The notes: generated by a model not told the origin, from the letters alone. Positions 37,922 through 49,000 are shown, counted from the first letter of the stretch. The stretch: DNA of 64,000 bases from Planctomycetia bacterium (GCA_016795155.1 JAEUIE010000060.1:1-64000), one strand, 5' to 3'. Numbers and translations: made by a program.

Positions 37922-37948
37922 CAAGCCGGGGTGATGAACCCCGGCTTG
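37922..37948. terminator. Strong bidirectional hairpin terminator
   Basis: Perfect 11-bp stem CAAGCCGGGGT / ACCCCGGCTTG with a GATGA loop, between the convergent PAAR gene and the beta-barrel gene, 21 bases after the PAAR stop. Confidence 0.85.
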
Positions 37949-37970
37949 CTGCTTGAAAGTTCAGTACTTC

Positions 37971-39119
37971 TTAGAACCGGATGCGGAATTCCGCTCGCCA
38001 CTGACTCTGTCCCAGGTACTGTTCTGACAAGGCGTGAGCATAGCCCAGACCGAAGTCGTAATTATCGCAGTAGACAAATCGCAAGCCAGGTCCGATGTTG
38101 CAATAGGTCTTTCCACCAGCGGGCGCCACTCCATCCACCAATCCGGTCGTGAAGCTCCAGCCGTTGAATTCGGCGGTACCGATGATCTGCCAGGGTCCAC
38201 GTTCTGCGAACAGATGATTGATACTCCAGTGGTAATGTAATACTGCACCACTCCATGCTGGATCGCCACTGATGGGAATCCAGTAGGCAACCTGTTGCTG
38301 AAGGTAGGTTGCATCGAAGAGTTTCAGGCTAGCCAGAAAGGAGGGTTCCAGTGAAACGTGTCCTGTGCCCAGTCCGCTCGAAGAGGCTCCCGTTGGCAGA
38401 AACGTCTTGAACTGGAAGGTCAGTTGCAGTAATTCGCAATCGAGCAGCAATGATTTGGTACCCAGGTTCATATCGACGAAGCCTGCGTTGTGTCCTTCAG
38501 TATAGTCCAGTGAACGATATGGCATTTCGATAAAGAACGCTGCTTTGTCGCTCGCCACTTCCTGATACATGGTAACTTCAAAGGAATCGAGTGCATTGCT
38601 GGCAGGGCCGTTTTGCGACATGAAGTATGTGCCAATGCGGGAAGCACTCATGTTTTGAATCGTATCGAAGCGATAGCGGGTGTAAGTCTTGGGTCGAACC
38701 GTATCCTGGAAGAAAGCAGCGTTGGCAGTGTGCACCCATATTGGTTCATAACAGGGGTCAGGGCAGCACAGGCATTCAGCCAGGCCGCCAAAGAAGGTGT
38801 CGCAGAATCCGCTGCCACAATTGGCAGTGTATCGGCATTTACTGCCAGGCTTACACAGGCCACTCTGGCAGGTGTCGCCACACAGTGTGCCAGCAGATCC
38901 ACAACTGGAACAACCAGTATGAACCATGGCTGATGGTCGCAGTGTTCCGCAGGAACTGCATTGTACCTGCAGGATGTCGCTGACAGGTGCTTCAGAGACG
39001 ACGGTGCCCGTTAAGGCTGCCCGTGCATAATCAGGCAGGTTATCTCCTGATTGTGCAGACACCTTGCTTGATAAAGGCAAGCCGAGGCAGGCAACGGTGA
39101 TGATGGCGAACAGTCGCAT
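37971..39119 (-). CDS. Secreted protein: Cys-rich N-terminal segment plus beta-barrel-like domain
   Basis: 382 residues from the ATG at 39119 (AAGGAG 10 bases upstream). Signal peptide MRLFAIITVACLGLPLSSKVSAQ. Residues ~48-125 hold about 19 Cys, including two CSSCG motifs, CGDTCQSGLC, CGSGFC and CLCCPDPC. The rest is rich in aromatic beta strands: TYTRYRFDTIQNMSASRIG, AAFFIEMPYRSLDY, SLLLDCELLQLTFQFKTFL, LHYHWSINHLF, and the end AEFRIRF, an outer-membrane-barrel-type terminal strand. Inferred: outer-membrane barrel with a disulfide or metal-binding cap. No named family recognised. Confidence 0.75.
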   Translation of the reverse strand: MRLFAIITVACLGLPLSSKVSAQSGDNLPDYARAALTGTVVSEAPVSDILQVQCSSCGTLRPSAMVHTGCSSCGSAGTLCGDTCQSGLCKPGSKCRYTANCGSGFCDTFFGGLAECLCCPDPCYEPIWVHTANAAFFQDTVRPKTYTRYRFDTIQNMSASRIGTYFMSQNGPASNALDSFEVTMYQEVASDKAAFFIEMPYRSLDYTEGHNAGFVDMNLGTKSLLLDCELLQLTFQFKTFLPTGASSSGLGTGHVSLEPSFLASLKLFDATYLQQQVAYWIPISGDPAWSGAVLHYHWSINHLFAERGPWQIIGTAEFNGWSFTTGLVDGVAPAGGKTYCNIGPGLRFVYCDNYDFGLGYAHALSEQYLGQSQWRAEFRIRF

Positions 39120-39249
39120 ACCGTGGTTCTCCTTCGCTTCGCAGCCGGTACTCACATGAGTGTTGAATTCAGTGAGGTGGTTCGGCAATCAAATATCCAT
39201 TGTTTCAAAACTTCTGTCTGTTGGTTCGTACAGCGATTCTTCACCGCTA

Positions 39250-41124
39250 TTAGTTACCATTGACCAGTCGCAGGTTGATTTGCGCCAAGGCCTGGTTTGC
39301 TTCTTTGCCGACAGCAGTATCCGCCTGAATTCCCAACTGAGCCAGAACCGGAATGGCCTGCTCAGCACGAACTCCTGTGCGAACCATAGCCCTGATAGCA
39401 GCACAGCGAACGGTATCCTGGCTATCCTGCTCTGCGGTCTTGATCAATTGGCTGGCTAGTTCAGGCGTTGCCTTGTCAAATGTCGTCAGGCTCTCGATCG
39501 CCACGATGCGTTCATGAACCTGGCCCATGGAGATTTTCTGAATCGTGGCCTGCATTGGATCAGTCCTGGTCGTTGATGGTGCTGCCACAGATTGTGTCAC
39601 CACTTGTACTGGCTGAACAACAGGCTTGGCAACCGGCTTTGTCTCAACCGCGGGCTTGTTAACTGCAGGTGTCTTGGCCACCGTTGCAGACTGGGTGACG
39701 GGAACTACGGTTGAAACTGGTTGAGCAGCTACTGTGACTTTTGGTTGCATTAGCTGAGGAGCTGCTTGCCTGGGTGTGGGAATTGGTGTAACCGTCTGTA
39801 CTGAAACCGGTGTAGATTTCATGACAGGAGGCGGTTGTACAGCCGGTAGTGCTGGTGCGCTGGCTGGAACTTGAACAACTGGAGGAACTCTGGTCTCCGG
39901 GACAGTAACTACAGGTTGTGTAGAGGTCCCAGCTGATACAGCCAGCGGAAGTGGTGCTGCAGTACTGGTTGTCAATGGAGTTGCAGCGGGTTGTGGCACC
40001 ACCCGAGGTGTTTCGCTGGCAACCACGGTTGACCTGGCTGGGTAGCTGGAAACCACCACTGGCTGATTACGCCCTGTCATCATTTCCCACAGATTCTTCG
40101 GCTTGGATGCTACCACTTCTGCCTGGCCGGGTAAACCGCCATGTACGATATATCCCTGGGTCTGCGGGGTTCCCGACGCACGATCAAAGAGGCGGGCCAG
40201 CGAGTTTCCACTCGATACCGGGATCGCGCGAGAGGCTGTAGCAGCCAGGACGCGGCGTCCTTCCCGAACGATGGCTTCCATCGGCTGTTTCTCAATAAAG
40301 GCGTAATAATCTTCGCCTTTTAAACGAGTGTCGTTGATCTGGCGTGGTGTATTGGAGCTGGCTTTGGATGCAGGTTGTCCAGCCTTTTCGGGATTGTCCT
40401 GTTTCTTGTTGTCGCCTGGTTTTTCGGGGTTTTCTATGTTCTGCTTGACAGGTGTAACATCTTCAAAGCAGCTCAGACACTTTTCCAGTGCGATGCGTGA
40501 AGCGGCGTGCACTCTCGCCGAGGTCTCTTTGGGGAAATTATCGCGATCACTGCAACTGAGAACGATAATCAGGGTTTCGATAGTTGTTTTGTTGCAGCAG
40601 CATCCGTTGGCCAGCGCGAGTGCAGCTTCGTAGCGAACGCATTCATTACGGTCAGATCGCAAGGCCGTAACGAGGGCTTTCCCAGCTTCCGGCCAGTAAT
40701 GGCAATCGACCGTTCCCAGATAACGAACAGCAGCCCGTCGTTCCTTGGCAGCAGCTTCATCGGCCTGGATTTTGGCAGCGGCACCGACAGCGCCTTTATC
40801 TGCCAGTTGCTCTGCCGTGGGTGTTTGTGGACAGAATGATGGAATCAAGCCGCCCGTCATGGCGCCTAACGGAGCGCTGGCGTTGTTCAGCATCTGTCCG
40901 ATCGGCATTTTGCAGATTTCACGACGGCAGGCCTCCTTCTGTTCCCAACTGCAACCAAGAAATGACCAGAGCGTTCGCTGGGGAGCTACAGGTCCAACTG
41001 CAGATGCTACCGCAGGCGCCTGGTTGATGGCTGCGGTCGTTGCACTCTGCTGTGCCTGAGCATGTGTTGATAACACAGAAGCTGTCACCAGACTTGCCCA
41101 ACACCATACATGTCGCATTTGCAT
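39250..41124 (-). CDS. Exported HEAT-repeat protein with long Pro/Val/Thr-rich linker
   Basis: 624 residues. Signal peptide MQMRHVWCWASLVTASVLSTHAQAQ. Residues ~45-230 contain HEAT/armadillo-like helices (RRAAVRYLGTVDCHYWPEAG, ALVTALRSDRNECVRYEAAL, ALANGCCCNKTTIETLIIVL, TSARVHAASRIALEKCL) interspersed with Cys pairs. Residues ~330-540 are a low-complexity Pro, Val, Thr, Ala linker. The last ~80 residues return to HEAT repeats (HERIVAIESLTTFDKATPEL, VRCAAIRAMVRTGVRAEQAI, VGKEANQALAQINLRLVNGN). Resembles planctomycete HEAT-repeat scaffold proteins; likely a periplasmic or surface scaffold. Partner unknown. Confidence 0.78.
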   Translation of the reverse strand: MQMRHVWCWASLVTASVLSTHAQAQQSATTAAINQAPAVASAVGPVAPQRTLWSFLGCSWEQKEACRREICKMPIGQMLNNASAPLGAMTGGLIPSFCPQTPTAEQLADKGAVGAAAKIQADEAAAKERRAAVRYLGTVDCHYWPEAGKALVTALRSDRNECVRYEAALALANGCCCNKTTIETLIIVLSCSDRDNFPKETSARVHAASRIALEKCLSCFEDVTPVKQNIENPEKPGDNKKQDNPEKAGQPASKASSNTPRQINDTRLKGEDYYAFIEKQPMEAIVREGRRVLAATASRAIPVSSGNSLARLFDRASGTPQTQGYIVHGGLPGQAEVVASKPKNLWEMMTGRNQPVVVSSYPARSTVVASETPRVVPQPAATPLTTSTAAPLPLAVSAGTSTQPVVTVPETRVPPVVQVPASAPALPAVQPPPVMKSTPVSVQTVTPIPTPRQAAPQLMQPKVTVAAQPVSTVVPVTQSATVAKTPAVNKPAVETKPVAKPVVQPVQVVTQSVAAPSTTRTDPMQATIQKISMGQVHERIVAIESLTTFDKATPELASQLIKTAEQDSQDTVRCAAIRAMVRTGVRAEQAIPVLAQLGIQADTAVGKEANQALAQINLRLVNGN

Positions 41125-41426
41125 GACTGATGCCCCTTTGTCATCCAGCTAAACTGCCAATACCAGCAGTTGTGAATTGACCTGACCTTCGGCACACATG
41201 AGTACCATCGCCATCTACATCGTCTGCATGACAGGTAAGGCTTAAAGAATAGGTAAATTTTTATGATGGTGATAGTTTTGGCTATCTCAACAGCTTTCAC
41301 TTTCAGGGGGATTCTTCAGATTGTTCTCGATGTTGCAAATTTGTTATGATGGGAGAAATCCTATAAACAACCACCACAATAAATCTGCTGATTTATTCAA
41401 GTTAAATGGAGATTATTCAGCGGGCC
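41125..41426. other. 302-bp gap between same-strand genes
   Basis: No gene seen on either strand. It separates the three-gene operon (ending 41427) from the HEAT gene and probably holds the HEAT gene promoter. The DNA is AT-rich near 41250-41420. No strong terminator hairpin found. Confidence 0.5.
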
Positions 41427-43139
41427 TCATCGTTCTAATGATAAAGTTACGGTTTTTTCCCCACCTTTTTCTACCGTTACCACTTCCCTGGCTTGAGCAT
41501 TATCTTCGCGTTGGCAAACGAGGATATAACTTCCAGCATTGAGATCGGTGAAGGTAAAGTTTCCACTATCGTCTGTCTTGGTGGTCTTCACCGGCATCTT
41601 TTTGTCATCGAACAGCGCTACTGTAAGTCCTCGTTGCGGACGATCACCCTGAACCACGTTCCCCTTAATGGTCGCCAGTTTTTCTTTTGAAGAACTCATC
41701 GCAGGGTCTTCAATCAACACATCCATGATATGTGTGGAAGTCAGGCCAACTCCATTTTCCATGACAACGCCTAGCTTGGCTCGGCCTTTTTGATCAGGCA
41801 ATGTCACGTTTGCCTGCCAGCTATTACTTTTATCAGATTCCGTGGCCGGGATCAGTTTCTCAGGTTCTTTAGGAGCAACATCTCCTAAGAAGAAAAATGC
41901 TTTGCTGATCCCTGTTGGACTTTCAGCAGTGGCAGTTGCCAATACCTTTTCGCCAAGCTGAAACTTCTGCTTACTTTCATTCAGGGATATCCTGATATTC
42001 TTGGGGCGTTCTTTACTGAAGACAACCGTCCATTTTGCTCTTTCACCTAGTGGCGAATCATCTTTTTTGACTAACTCCGCTTCAAATTTACGTTCTCCAT
42101 TCAATCCTTCAGATACTATCTCCAGTGGCCAATCCTGGACGATCGGTTTAATGGAGAAAACTCCTTTATCAGAACTGCTGAACGCCAAGTCAATTTGTCG
42201 AGTGCTGGGATAAGATCTAAGAAGATTCATGCTTCCAATATTAGCACGATCGAAATAAACATTGATTTTGGCATCTTCCACTTCCAGATTATCCACCTCG
42301 ATTCGAGCTTTATACTTATTTTCCGGATCTGGTTTCCAGTAGGTTGGGCCATTAAAACGAATCACATTTCGATCAGGCAGGCTTTTCAAGCCCGTGCCAG
42401 GCACCATATTGGTCACATAAACTTTTGCACGAGGTACGCCGTCTACTTTGATGGAAATGAAACCATCATCAACTGCATTTTTCTTAAACTTGAGTTGCTG
42501 GAGTGCAAGAACAGCATTTTCCTTGTCAGTTGCGTTAATGGAATCAAGCAGGCTCCCTGCGAACTCCTGGCCCGGCAGAAGATTACGCAAGGCAGAACAG
42601 TCGAGTTCCAACCTGCATTCAGGACCGCGAAAGTTGTTTTCGCGTTTAATGTCCACTTTTAAATTACCATTTTTGTCAAGTTCCGGCGTAAACTTGAGAT
42701 ATTCTTCAGGTTTCATGATTTTGAGCTTGACTGACTTGCGAAGGATCTCTTTATCTTTATCTTTTTTATCCAGAACGCTGAATATTAATTCGTTTCCATT
42801 TGGTACCTGAAGTGGTTTCTCCAGTTTGATCAGTATTTCCTGAATGTTCTTACTCATAAGAGTAATGTCATCCAGTTGTTTCAACAACACTTCACCATCA
42901 TTGCTCCGGCAGAAGATCTTCAATGCCAGTTTTTCATCGATAATTTCATCATTTCTGAGGAAAAGGTATAGTGGTAATTCTGTGTTTGGTCTGAGTGGAA
43001 GTGTCTCAAAACGATCCTGTGCCCTGTTCGCGTTCGCTTCAGTGCCAATCAATAGAGTAATTCTCTCCTGAGCCCATGCTGCTGGAATCCACATAAACAA
43101 GAGCAGAGTTAAGGTGGCGTAAACTCTTGGATAATTCAT
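41427..43139 (-). CDS. Secreted protein with C-terminal carboxypeptidase-regulatory-like domain
   Basis: 570 residues from the ATG at 43139, with GGAAGG 9 bases upstream; a TTG at 43160 is less likely. Signal peptide MNYPRVYATLTLLLFMWIPAAWAQ. The bulk is beta-rich, Ig-like in character (residues ~25-470), with blocks such as LPLYLFLRNDEIIDEKLALKI and ATAESPTGISKAFFFLGDV. Residues ~490-570 (IKGNVVQGDRPQRGLTVALF, TTKTDDSGNFTFTDLNAGSY, EVVTVEKGGEKTVTLSLER) are a carboxypeptidase-regulatory-like (CarboxypepD_reg) fold. Third gene of the apparent operon with the two pseudo-caspase proteins, 77 bases after the second, so probably a periplasmic partner. Function unknown. Confidence 0.75.
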   Translation of the reverse strand: MNYPRVYATLTLLLFMWIPAAWAQERITLLIGTEANANRAQDRFETLPLRPNTELPLYLFLRNDEIIDEKLALKIFCRSNDGEVLLKQLDDITLMSKNIQEILIKLEKPLQVPNGNELIFSVLDKKDKDKEILRKSVKLKIMKPEEYLKFTPELDKNGNLKVDIKRENNFRGPECRLELDCSALRNLLPGQEFAGSLLDSINATDKENAVLALQQLKFKKNAVDDGFISIKVDGVPRAKVYVTNMVPGTGLKSLPDRNVIRFNGPTYWKPDPENKYKARIEVDNLEVEDAKINVYFDRANIGSMNLLRSYPSTRQIDLAFSSSDKGVFSIKPIVQDWPLEIVSEGLNGERKFEAELVKKDDSPLGERAKWTVVFSKERPKNIRISLNESKQKFQLGEKVLATATAESPTGISKAFFFLGDVAPKEPEKLIPATESDKSNSWQANVTLPDQKGRAKLGVVMENGVGLTSTHIMDVLIEDPAMSSSKEKLATIKGNVVQGDRPQRGLTVALFDDKKMPVKTTKTDDSGNFTFTDLNAGSYILVCQREDNAQAREVVTVEKGGEKTVTLSLER

Positions 43140-43216
43140 TTGAGATAACCTTCCAGACAATCATTTAAGATATTTGTGAGTCATTATTTTGATCCAGTAA
43201 AGTACTGGTGTCAATT

Positions 43217-46039
43217 CTATTTCCACCGTGCCGATGAATTATTCTGCTGATCTTGGAGCCATTCTAAATAGGGCTTAGCGTTCTCTTTGTGTAATTGAAA
43301 AATGGCATCCTGTGTTTTAGGTTCAGGTAGAACCGCTTCCAGCCTGGCTGCCTTGAACCACTGCTTGTTTTCCCGCAGCTGTTTCAACTGTTCAGGTGCC
43401 TTCTGAATCCAGGCATGGCGAAGGGCGTTAGCACAGTTTTCCCAATCATCCATTGTTATTTGAGTATCATTTATTTGAATATCTTTGACGCCAGCAAGTT
43501 TTAAAAGCGCGATCGAGATGTCACGTCGCCTTGATGCATGTTGTAATTGCGAACTAACCGGGGATGCAGAGGTTGGGGGATTTCCAACACCAGTCGTGTC
43601 GCTGGCTTCGATTCCAGTTGTTCGTTCATGCAGAAGTTGATGTTTTTTGATCAGTCGAGGATAGACTTTCCTGCGATTTTCCGAGGAGAGCATTCCACCC
43701 TGAAGTACACATTCCAGCTTATTGCACGCTGTGGCATCGACTGGAAGATTGTCCAGGTTTTCGAGAATCTCACTCTCAAATCGCTGATTACTCTTCAGCA
43801 ATTTCTGTCTCGCTGTTTCTACTGCGCGAGTTTGAACACCATTATCCTCATTGAACTGTCCCTGATCAATAATATCAGCCAGTTTGATCGATTCCGTTAC
43901 CAGGTTATTCCAGTATTTAAACATCTCTTCATCGGGATGTGTAATCATCATCTCCGCTGTTAACTGTAAGATAGCCAGGCTTTTCCACCATGCGGTATAT
44001 GCCTGATGTTCGAAGTCAACTGTCTTCAAAACCTCCCCATACTCTTGGACTAGTTTTTCGATATCAGTCTTCAAAGTTCTAAAATGTCTTGGATGATGGG
44101 CTTCCAGCAATTTGACGAATAGTTCAGAGTGTTTTTGCCTAACCTCTCGTAATCTCGACTCATCTCTTTTAAATCCCAGACCATTTGGCAGAAATACTGT
44201 GTTTAATTGCATAACAAGAAATTCAAGCTGCAGCCAGGCATGCAATGTTTCAATGAACAAGGCATTCATTTGTGGATGATCAAACTTCCACTTGCCCATC
44301 GGTTGCTGTTGTCTGATGAGATAATCAAGAATCTGCAATTCGATATAGTTGGTAGTTAAAGGTCGTTTGCCCCAATCATTAATAACTGCTTTCATGACCT
44401 GTTGTGTGAGTATACATTTTTCCAGAGTGGGATTATTGCTTTGACAGAGTTTCTTCCAACAGAGGTACAGCATGTCGCGGTGCCGACCTGGACGCTTGTT
44501 CTCAGTATCTTCCTTAACTGCTTTCAATACTACATCAGGGGGGAACGATGCAGCGGGCTTTTCAGATTTGCTGCCCGAATTGAAATTAGTGTTCAACGCT
44601 CCAAACAGTGTCTCATAAACGTTTTCCAAATCGTCAAATCGTTGTGGATCTTGCCGAGGGAAGAGTGCAGACAAGCTGTTGTTTTCAATCAAGGATCGCG
44701 ATCCGAGTAACTCTTTTGCATTATCATCCATGTGTTTTTTCGGATCGATCTCTGCCTTGTTAAGTAATAGATCAATAGATCTTTTGATCGCATCATCTTT
44801 CAGCATTTCTGCTGTACAAATGAGCGAAGTGTTTTCGTAAAGGTGCAGAGTTTTCTCCAGTTTCCACATGTTCGTGAATTGCAATTCAGGTTCGGGATGT
44901 TCCAACCTGCTGTATTTGATTTCCGGTGATGTTGACAACAGATATTTCATATTCAGCTGTTGGTCACGCAGTTCCCAGTTTTTCAGAACTGGTCCAAAAA
45001 CAGTATCAATGAACCGGTTCTCCGCTTCCAGTTGCTTTTTCACCAGATTTTCCTTCTCTTCCTTGCTTTCAGGTTTTGTTGCACTGGCGGGTGATGCCGC
45101 ATCATTTTTTGATGCGACTGGCTTATCTGTTTCAACAAAAACCAGATCGAAGTCTCCAGTACCGTACAGTCTTGGATTCTGAGGTTGCCCTCGATTTTCC
45201 ATTGACCACCGACTCACTCTGTTTCTGACAAATGAGGCAAGTTCCTTGGCGGTGACATACGTTGATTTATTTTTTTCTTGAGCTCCAAACCCGTTGGCTT
45301 CTCCCGATAAGCCTTTTTGCAGGTAGTAGCCAAACGCGCTTTTCCCCTGAGATGGCATCGTGTGGCTGATCTCGCCCTTCGAACATGAGGTCAAGACCAG
45401 CAACCGGTTTTTTTCGAAGGTCACGTGTTTATTCAGCCAGCTATCCAAAGCCTCGGCAACATCATTGATTAATGGGCCTCGGTACAGATCGGTCATCGGC
45501 GATGCGATATCAATCAGTAGCAGCACGTGTTCACTGCGTAATTCTTTAATTTTATCAAAGATATCTTCCATACTCAGCCAACTGCCAGGGTCATCCGGAC
45601 GGGCGTCGGCAGGAAGCAGGTAAACCGTGTTACCTCGTCTAGCGCCCAGTCCTGCCAGATAAATGATCGTGGTAGTTTCCTTCTGATCGGACAATCCATT
45701 GAGAAATCCCAGAATTTGTTTCTTTTCCTGTATTGGATGAGGGTTCTGATATTTCTGCTTGACTGTTTCCTGGAGTGCCTTGTCGTCATAATAAAACCAG
45801 AAAGGCGATGGCCAGGGCTGCTGATATTCAAAGACCGGAATGCAGAATAACTTTGGTTTTTTCGCAGTTCCAAAGAGGAAATATGTTCCACCGATCAATG
45901 ATCCAGTCAGAACTACCGCCAGTAATAAGAGAATCAGCCGGCTTTGCTTATCCAGTTTTTTATAACTGACGGTATCTGCCGTTCGCCATTGTCGCGAGAA
46001 CCCGGATGAACCGGCAGCAGATGTGGGGGAATCAGACAT
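43217..46039 (-). CDS. Membrane-anchored caspase-like (peptidase C14 fold) protein, catalytic residues missing
   Basis: 940 residues from the ATG at 46039, with AGGAG 10 bases upstream. A basic N-terminus and one helix (RLILLLLAVVLTGSLIGGTY, about 35-58) predict N-in, C-out topology. Residues ~60-320 follow the C14 caspase fold: strand KLFCIPVFEY, then TTIIYLAGLGARRGNTVYLL PADA-type block (about 120-142), LLLIDIASPMTD (about 173-184), LLVLTSCSKGEISHT, and FGYYLQKGLSGEA. In active members the first block has HG and the second DxCxxG; here they read LG and DIAS, so His and Cys are replaced. Residues 330-940 are helical, coiled-coil-like, without a known domain. Second gene of the operon, 38 bases from the 1699-residue gene. 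Confidence 0.72.
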   Translation of the reverse strand: MSDSPTSAAGSSGFSRQWRTADTVSYKKLDKQSRLILLLLAVVLTGSLIGGTYFLFGTAKKPKLFCIPVFEYQQPWPSPFWFYYDDKALQETVKQKYQNPHPIQEKKQILGFLNGLSDQKETTTIIYLAGLGARRGNTVYLLPADARPDDPGSWLSMEDIFDKIKELRSEHVLLLIDIASPMTDLYRGPLINDVAEALDSWLNKHVTFEKNRLLVLTSCSKGEISHTMPSQGKSAFGYYLQKGLSGEANGFGAQEKNKSTYVTAKELASFVRNRVSRWSMENRGQPQNPRLYGTGDFDLVFVETDKPVASKNDAASPASATKPESKEEKENLVKKQLEAENRFIDTVFGPVLKNWELRDQQLNMKYLLSTSPEIKYSRLEHPEPELQFTNMWKLEKTLHLYENTSLICTAEMLKDDAIKRSIDLLLNKAEIDPKKHMDDNAKELLGSRSLIENNSLSALFPRQDPQRFDDLENVYETLFGALNTNFNSGSKSEKPAASFPPDVVLKAVKEDTENKRPGRHRDMLYLCWKKLCQSNNPTLEKCILTQQVMKAVINDWGKRPLTTNYIELQILDYLIRQQQPMGKWKFDHPQMNALFIETLHAWLQLEFLVMQLNTVFLPNGLGFKRDESRLREVRQKHSELFVKLLEAHHPRHFRTLKTDIEKLVQEYGEVLKTVDFEHQAYTAWWKSLAILQLTAEMMITHPDEEMFKYWNNLVTESIKLADIIDQGQFNEDNGVQTRAVETARQKLLKSNQRFESEILENLDNLPVDATACNKLECVLQGGMLSSENRRKVYPRLIKKHQLLHERTTGIEASDTTGVGNPPTSASPVSSQLQHASRRRDISIALLKLAGVKDIQINDTQITMDDWENCANALRHAWIQKAPEQLKQLRENKQWFKAARLEAVLPEPKTQDAIFQLHKENAKPYLEWLQDQQNNSSARWK

Positions 46040-46077
46040 GCAAGCCAAGCTCCTGTTCTGGCAAAGGAATCAGCACC

Positions 46078-49000
46078 TTAGCGGCTACCTTCCGCATTCT
46101 GGGGCGCTGGCAACTCGGGGCCTCTCCAATACGTAATATCCTTCGGGACAGTGATTCCGATGGTCGGTTCTTTTTTATCCTGCATCGCGGCACTGATATC
46201 CATCATTTCCAGATGGATTATTCTTGACTTTTCTTCAAGCAGACTTTCTAAAAGCGGAGAGAAATAAACCGTCGTCGCCTTGTCAAAATAATGGTGATCG
46301 ACACGCTTTGCATCGATACCTGATATGACTTTGAAATAATACCGTTTCCCTTCATCATGCATTACTCGCAACACCAGACAATCTACTTTGGATGCGGAGC
46401 GAGTTTGACACTTATCGATGAGGTAGTGATGTTCCCTGGAAAGTAGCAGCTCAGGCTTGCCTTTTCTTAGTTCATAAGGTGAACGTGGATTCAGATCGCT
46501 TATCTTGAAACTTAACGGTTCACGGTTCTTCAGATTGTCATCGAAAACCCATGCATTGAGCTTCAATATTTTGTCTTCTTTCGGGCATTGATCAATATCC
46601 CAGGCAGGAGCTAGGTAATAGCCTTTGTTGGAAATATGCACTGTTCCCGCTGCTGCTTCTTCCTTGCCATTATTAATGGCTTTGACATCCCACCAGACAA
46701 AAAACGGCTTATGCTGCCTGAGTGCTCTGGAACCGTCAATTGGTTGATCGAAAGTTTTTTCCAAGGTAGTAGTCATACGTCTGCGAGTGTAGGAATTTGC
46801 TTCGTTTGTTTGGCTGATATCTGTTAACATCAGATGCCAAAGGGGATTCATCTCGTACTGATCCTTGTTGAATCTAGGTTGATCTTTCCAGTAATGCGCA
46901 AACAACTCGCGAGAATATTTTACTTTATTATTCTGATCATTCAGCAGTTTGATAAACAGGTGGTCGCCAGAAGAGAATGTAATAGCCTGCTCATGTCCGG
47001 TCCAAACGCTCGACTCATAATTGCCAGGCGATAATTCGTGGATCAAGTCATCAAACTTGCCAAGTCGTGGAGCAGAATAGGACTTTGGATTAAATGGCTT
47101 TCCATTACCACCATCGTTATTTTTTGTAAGCAGGATCTTGGGACAAAGCGTTTCATTGAGTGATTTGATTAAATTAGCCGGGTCTGACACAAGCACGATA
47201 TCACCGGGATTCTTGAACTTCCTGATGCATTCAAACTGTTTCTCTGCGACTTTCCATTCACGTGATGTGGTCACGGCAGAAGCATCGTTGAAATACACAA
47301 TACGTAGACAGACATTATGTTCTTTAAAAATACGCTTAATCTTTTCGCTGATTTTCTCTACAATTTTTTCCTCTTCTTCTGCATTCATTTTATCCGGAAT
47401 TAGACCGCTGGAACTATCCGCACCGTCGGTGAGCACCAGCATAGTAACATCTTCGGTACCTTTCGCTGATTTTCTGATATCCTCTTCGAGACACGTCTCC
47501 ATGGACTTGATGAGTGGAGTAAAACTGCGGGGCGGAAGATCAAGCAGGTAATCAATTAAATCCGAGATAGGAATATCGCTTTTTGATTTATATTCATTGT
47601 CATCCTGGCTCTTCTTTTCGTTAACTTCTCCCGAGAAATATCTTTTATCATCTTCTCGACGTTTAATGCTACCCCTGCAGAACAGCCAGCTTGGAATAGT
47701 TTGAGTAATCTCACCATACTTCTTTTCGTAATTCTCTCCATATTTATTTATGAAGTCAGTTTTTGTCCACGGAGCAGATCTACTATCACTAAAAATGCGT
47801 ATCGAAATGTTGACCCCTTCGGGCAGGTTATTGAGCAGTGCAGCCAATCCATGCACAGCTTTGTTTTTCCGAGAATCAAATTGTCTCTCCGTAAGACCTG
47901 CCCTTTTAGCCTTTTCCTTGTCGTCGGGACTTAGATCCATGCTGCCTGAATAATCCATCACAATCGCTAAATGCCCGAGGCCTATTTTCAGATCCGTATC
48001 TGAGATTACACTGAACGACGCTCTCTGTTCCTTTGGCAACTCCGACACAATCAATTTCGGTTGACGATTCACCACAACCGTCAGATCACTCTTCTCTTGC
48101 CATCCTCGGAAGAACAGCCTAGGATTGAAGGTCAACGGCAACGTCTGCGTTTTGTCATCCAGGTTTATTGGATCGCCTTTTAATTTGAAATCAAGTTTTA
48201 GCTTATTCAAGTCAATGGCTCTTCGCTTAACGCCTCCCTCCAGGGAAATGGATGATTTAGCCGAATTCTTTTCATCTTTTATTGGTTCATCCACCCATAA
48301 CGCAGCTTTCCCTTGAATTTTATCTGGCAACTCTTTTTTTACTTCGATAGACCGGTCCTGTGTCAGTTCACTAGTCCAGAGGATAGATTCTTCATGATTA
48401 GTAAAACTGAGCGACTTGCCTGAATTCTTCATCATCTCCTGGATTTCTTTTTCAGGATCGCGCTTAACGGGTGCATCATCAAGGCATATCTGAGCAATCG
48501 TCTGAAAATACGGTTTATTATCGTTGTACCAGTGATCGAGACAAATGCGGTAAGCCTGGGCGTGCAGCAGATCTGTCCACAACCGTTCCCTGTTTGCCAA
48601 GGCAGGTTCCTTCCAGTCCTGATCTAGAGGACGAAGCCTCAAGGTAAAGCGGCTGAAGTCTTCCAAATTTTCAGAGGTCGGTACAGATCCTGCAGAATTT
48701 ACCTGCTTGCTGACAGCATCTTTATTTTCATTCTTGCTGAAAACTTTATCGCGTTGTTGCTGGAATTCACTAGCAAGGCTGCTGGCAAGTGCATCGGCTA
48801 TCGATTCCCAGTTGCTAGTTTGCTGCAATTTTCTCAGCTCTGTATCCTTATCGCCTCCCAATCTTGCAAATTGCATCGAAAAACGCTGTTTCACGATTTC
48901 CTGAATGGAGTTTTTGCTTTCTCCTCCTTTATACGGTTCGTTATTAGCTTTATGCAATTTCTGGCTGATGTTCAATAATTCCTTTAACTCCGTATTTCGT

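Noticed and set aside
43217-46039. Active caspase (metacaspase-type) protease
   Set aside because: The HG position reads LG and the DxC position reads DIA in this protein, so the usual dyad is absent.
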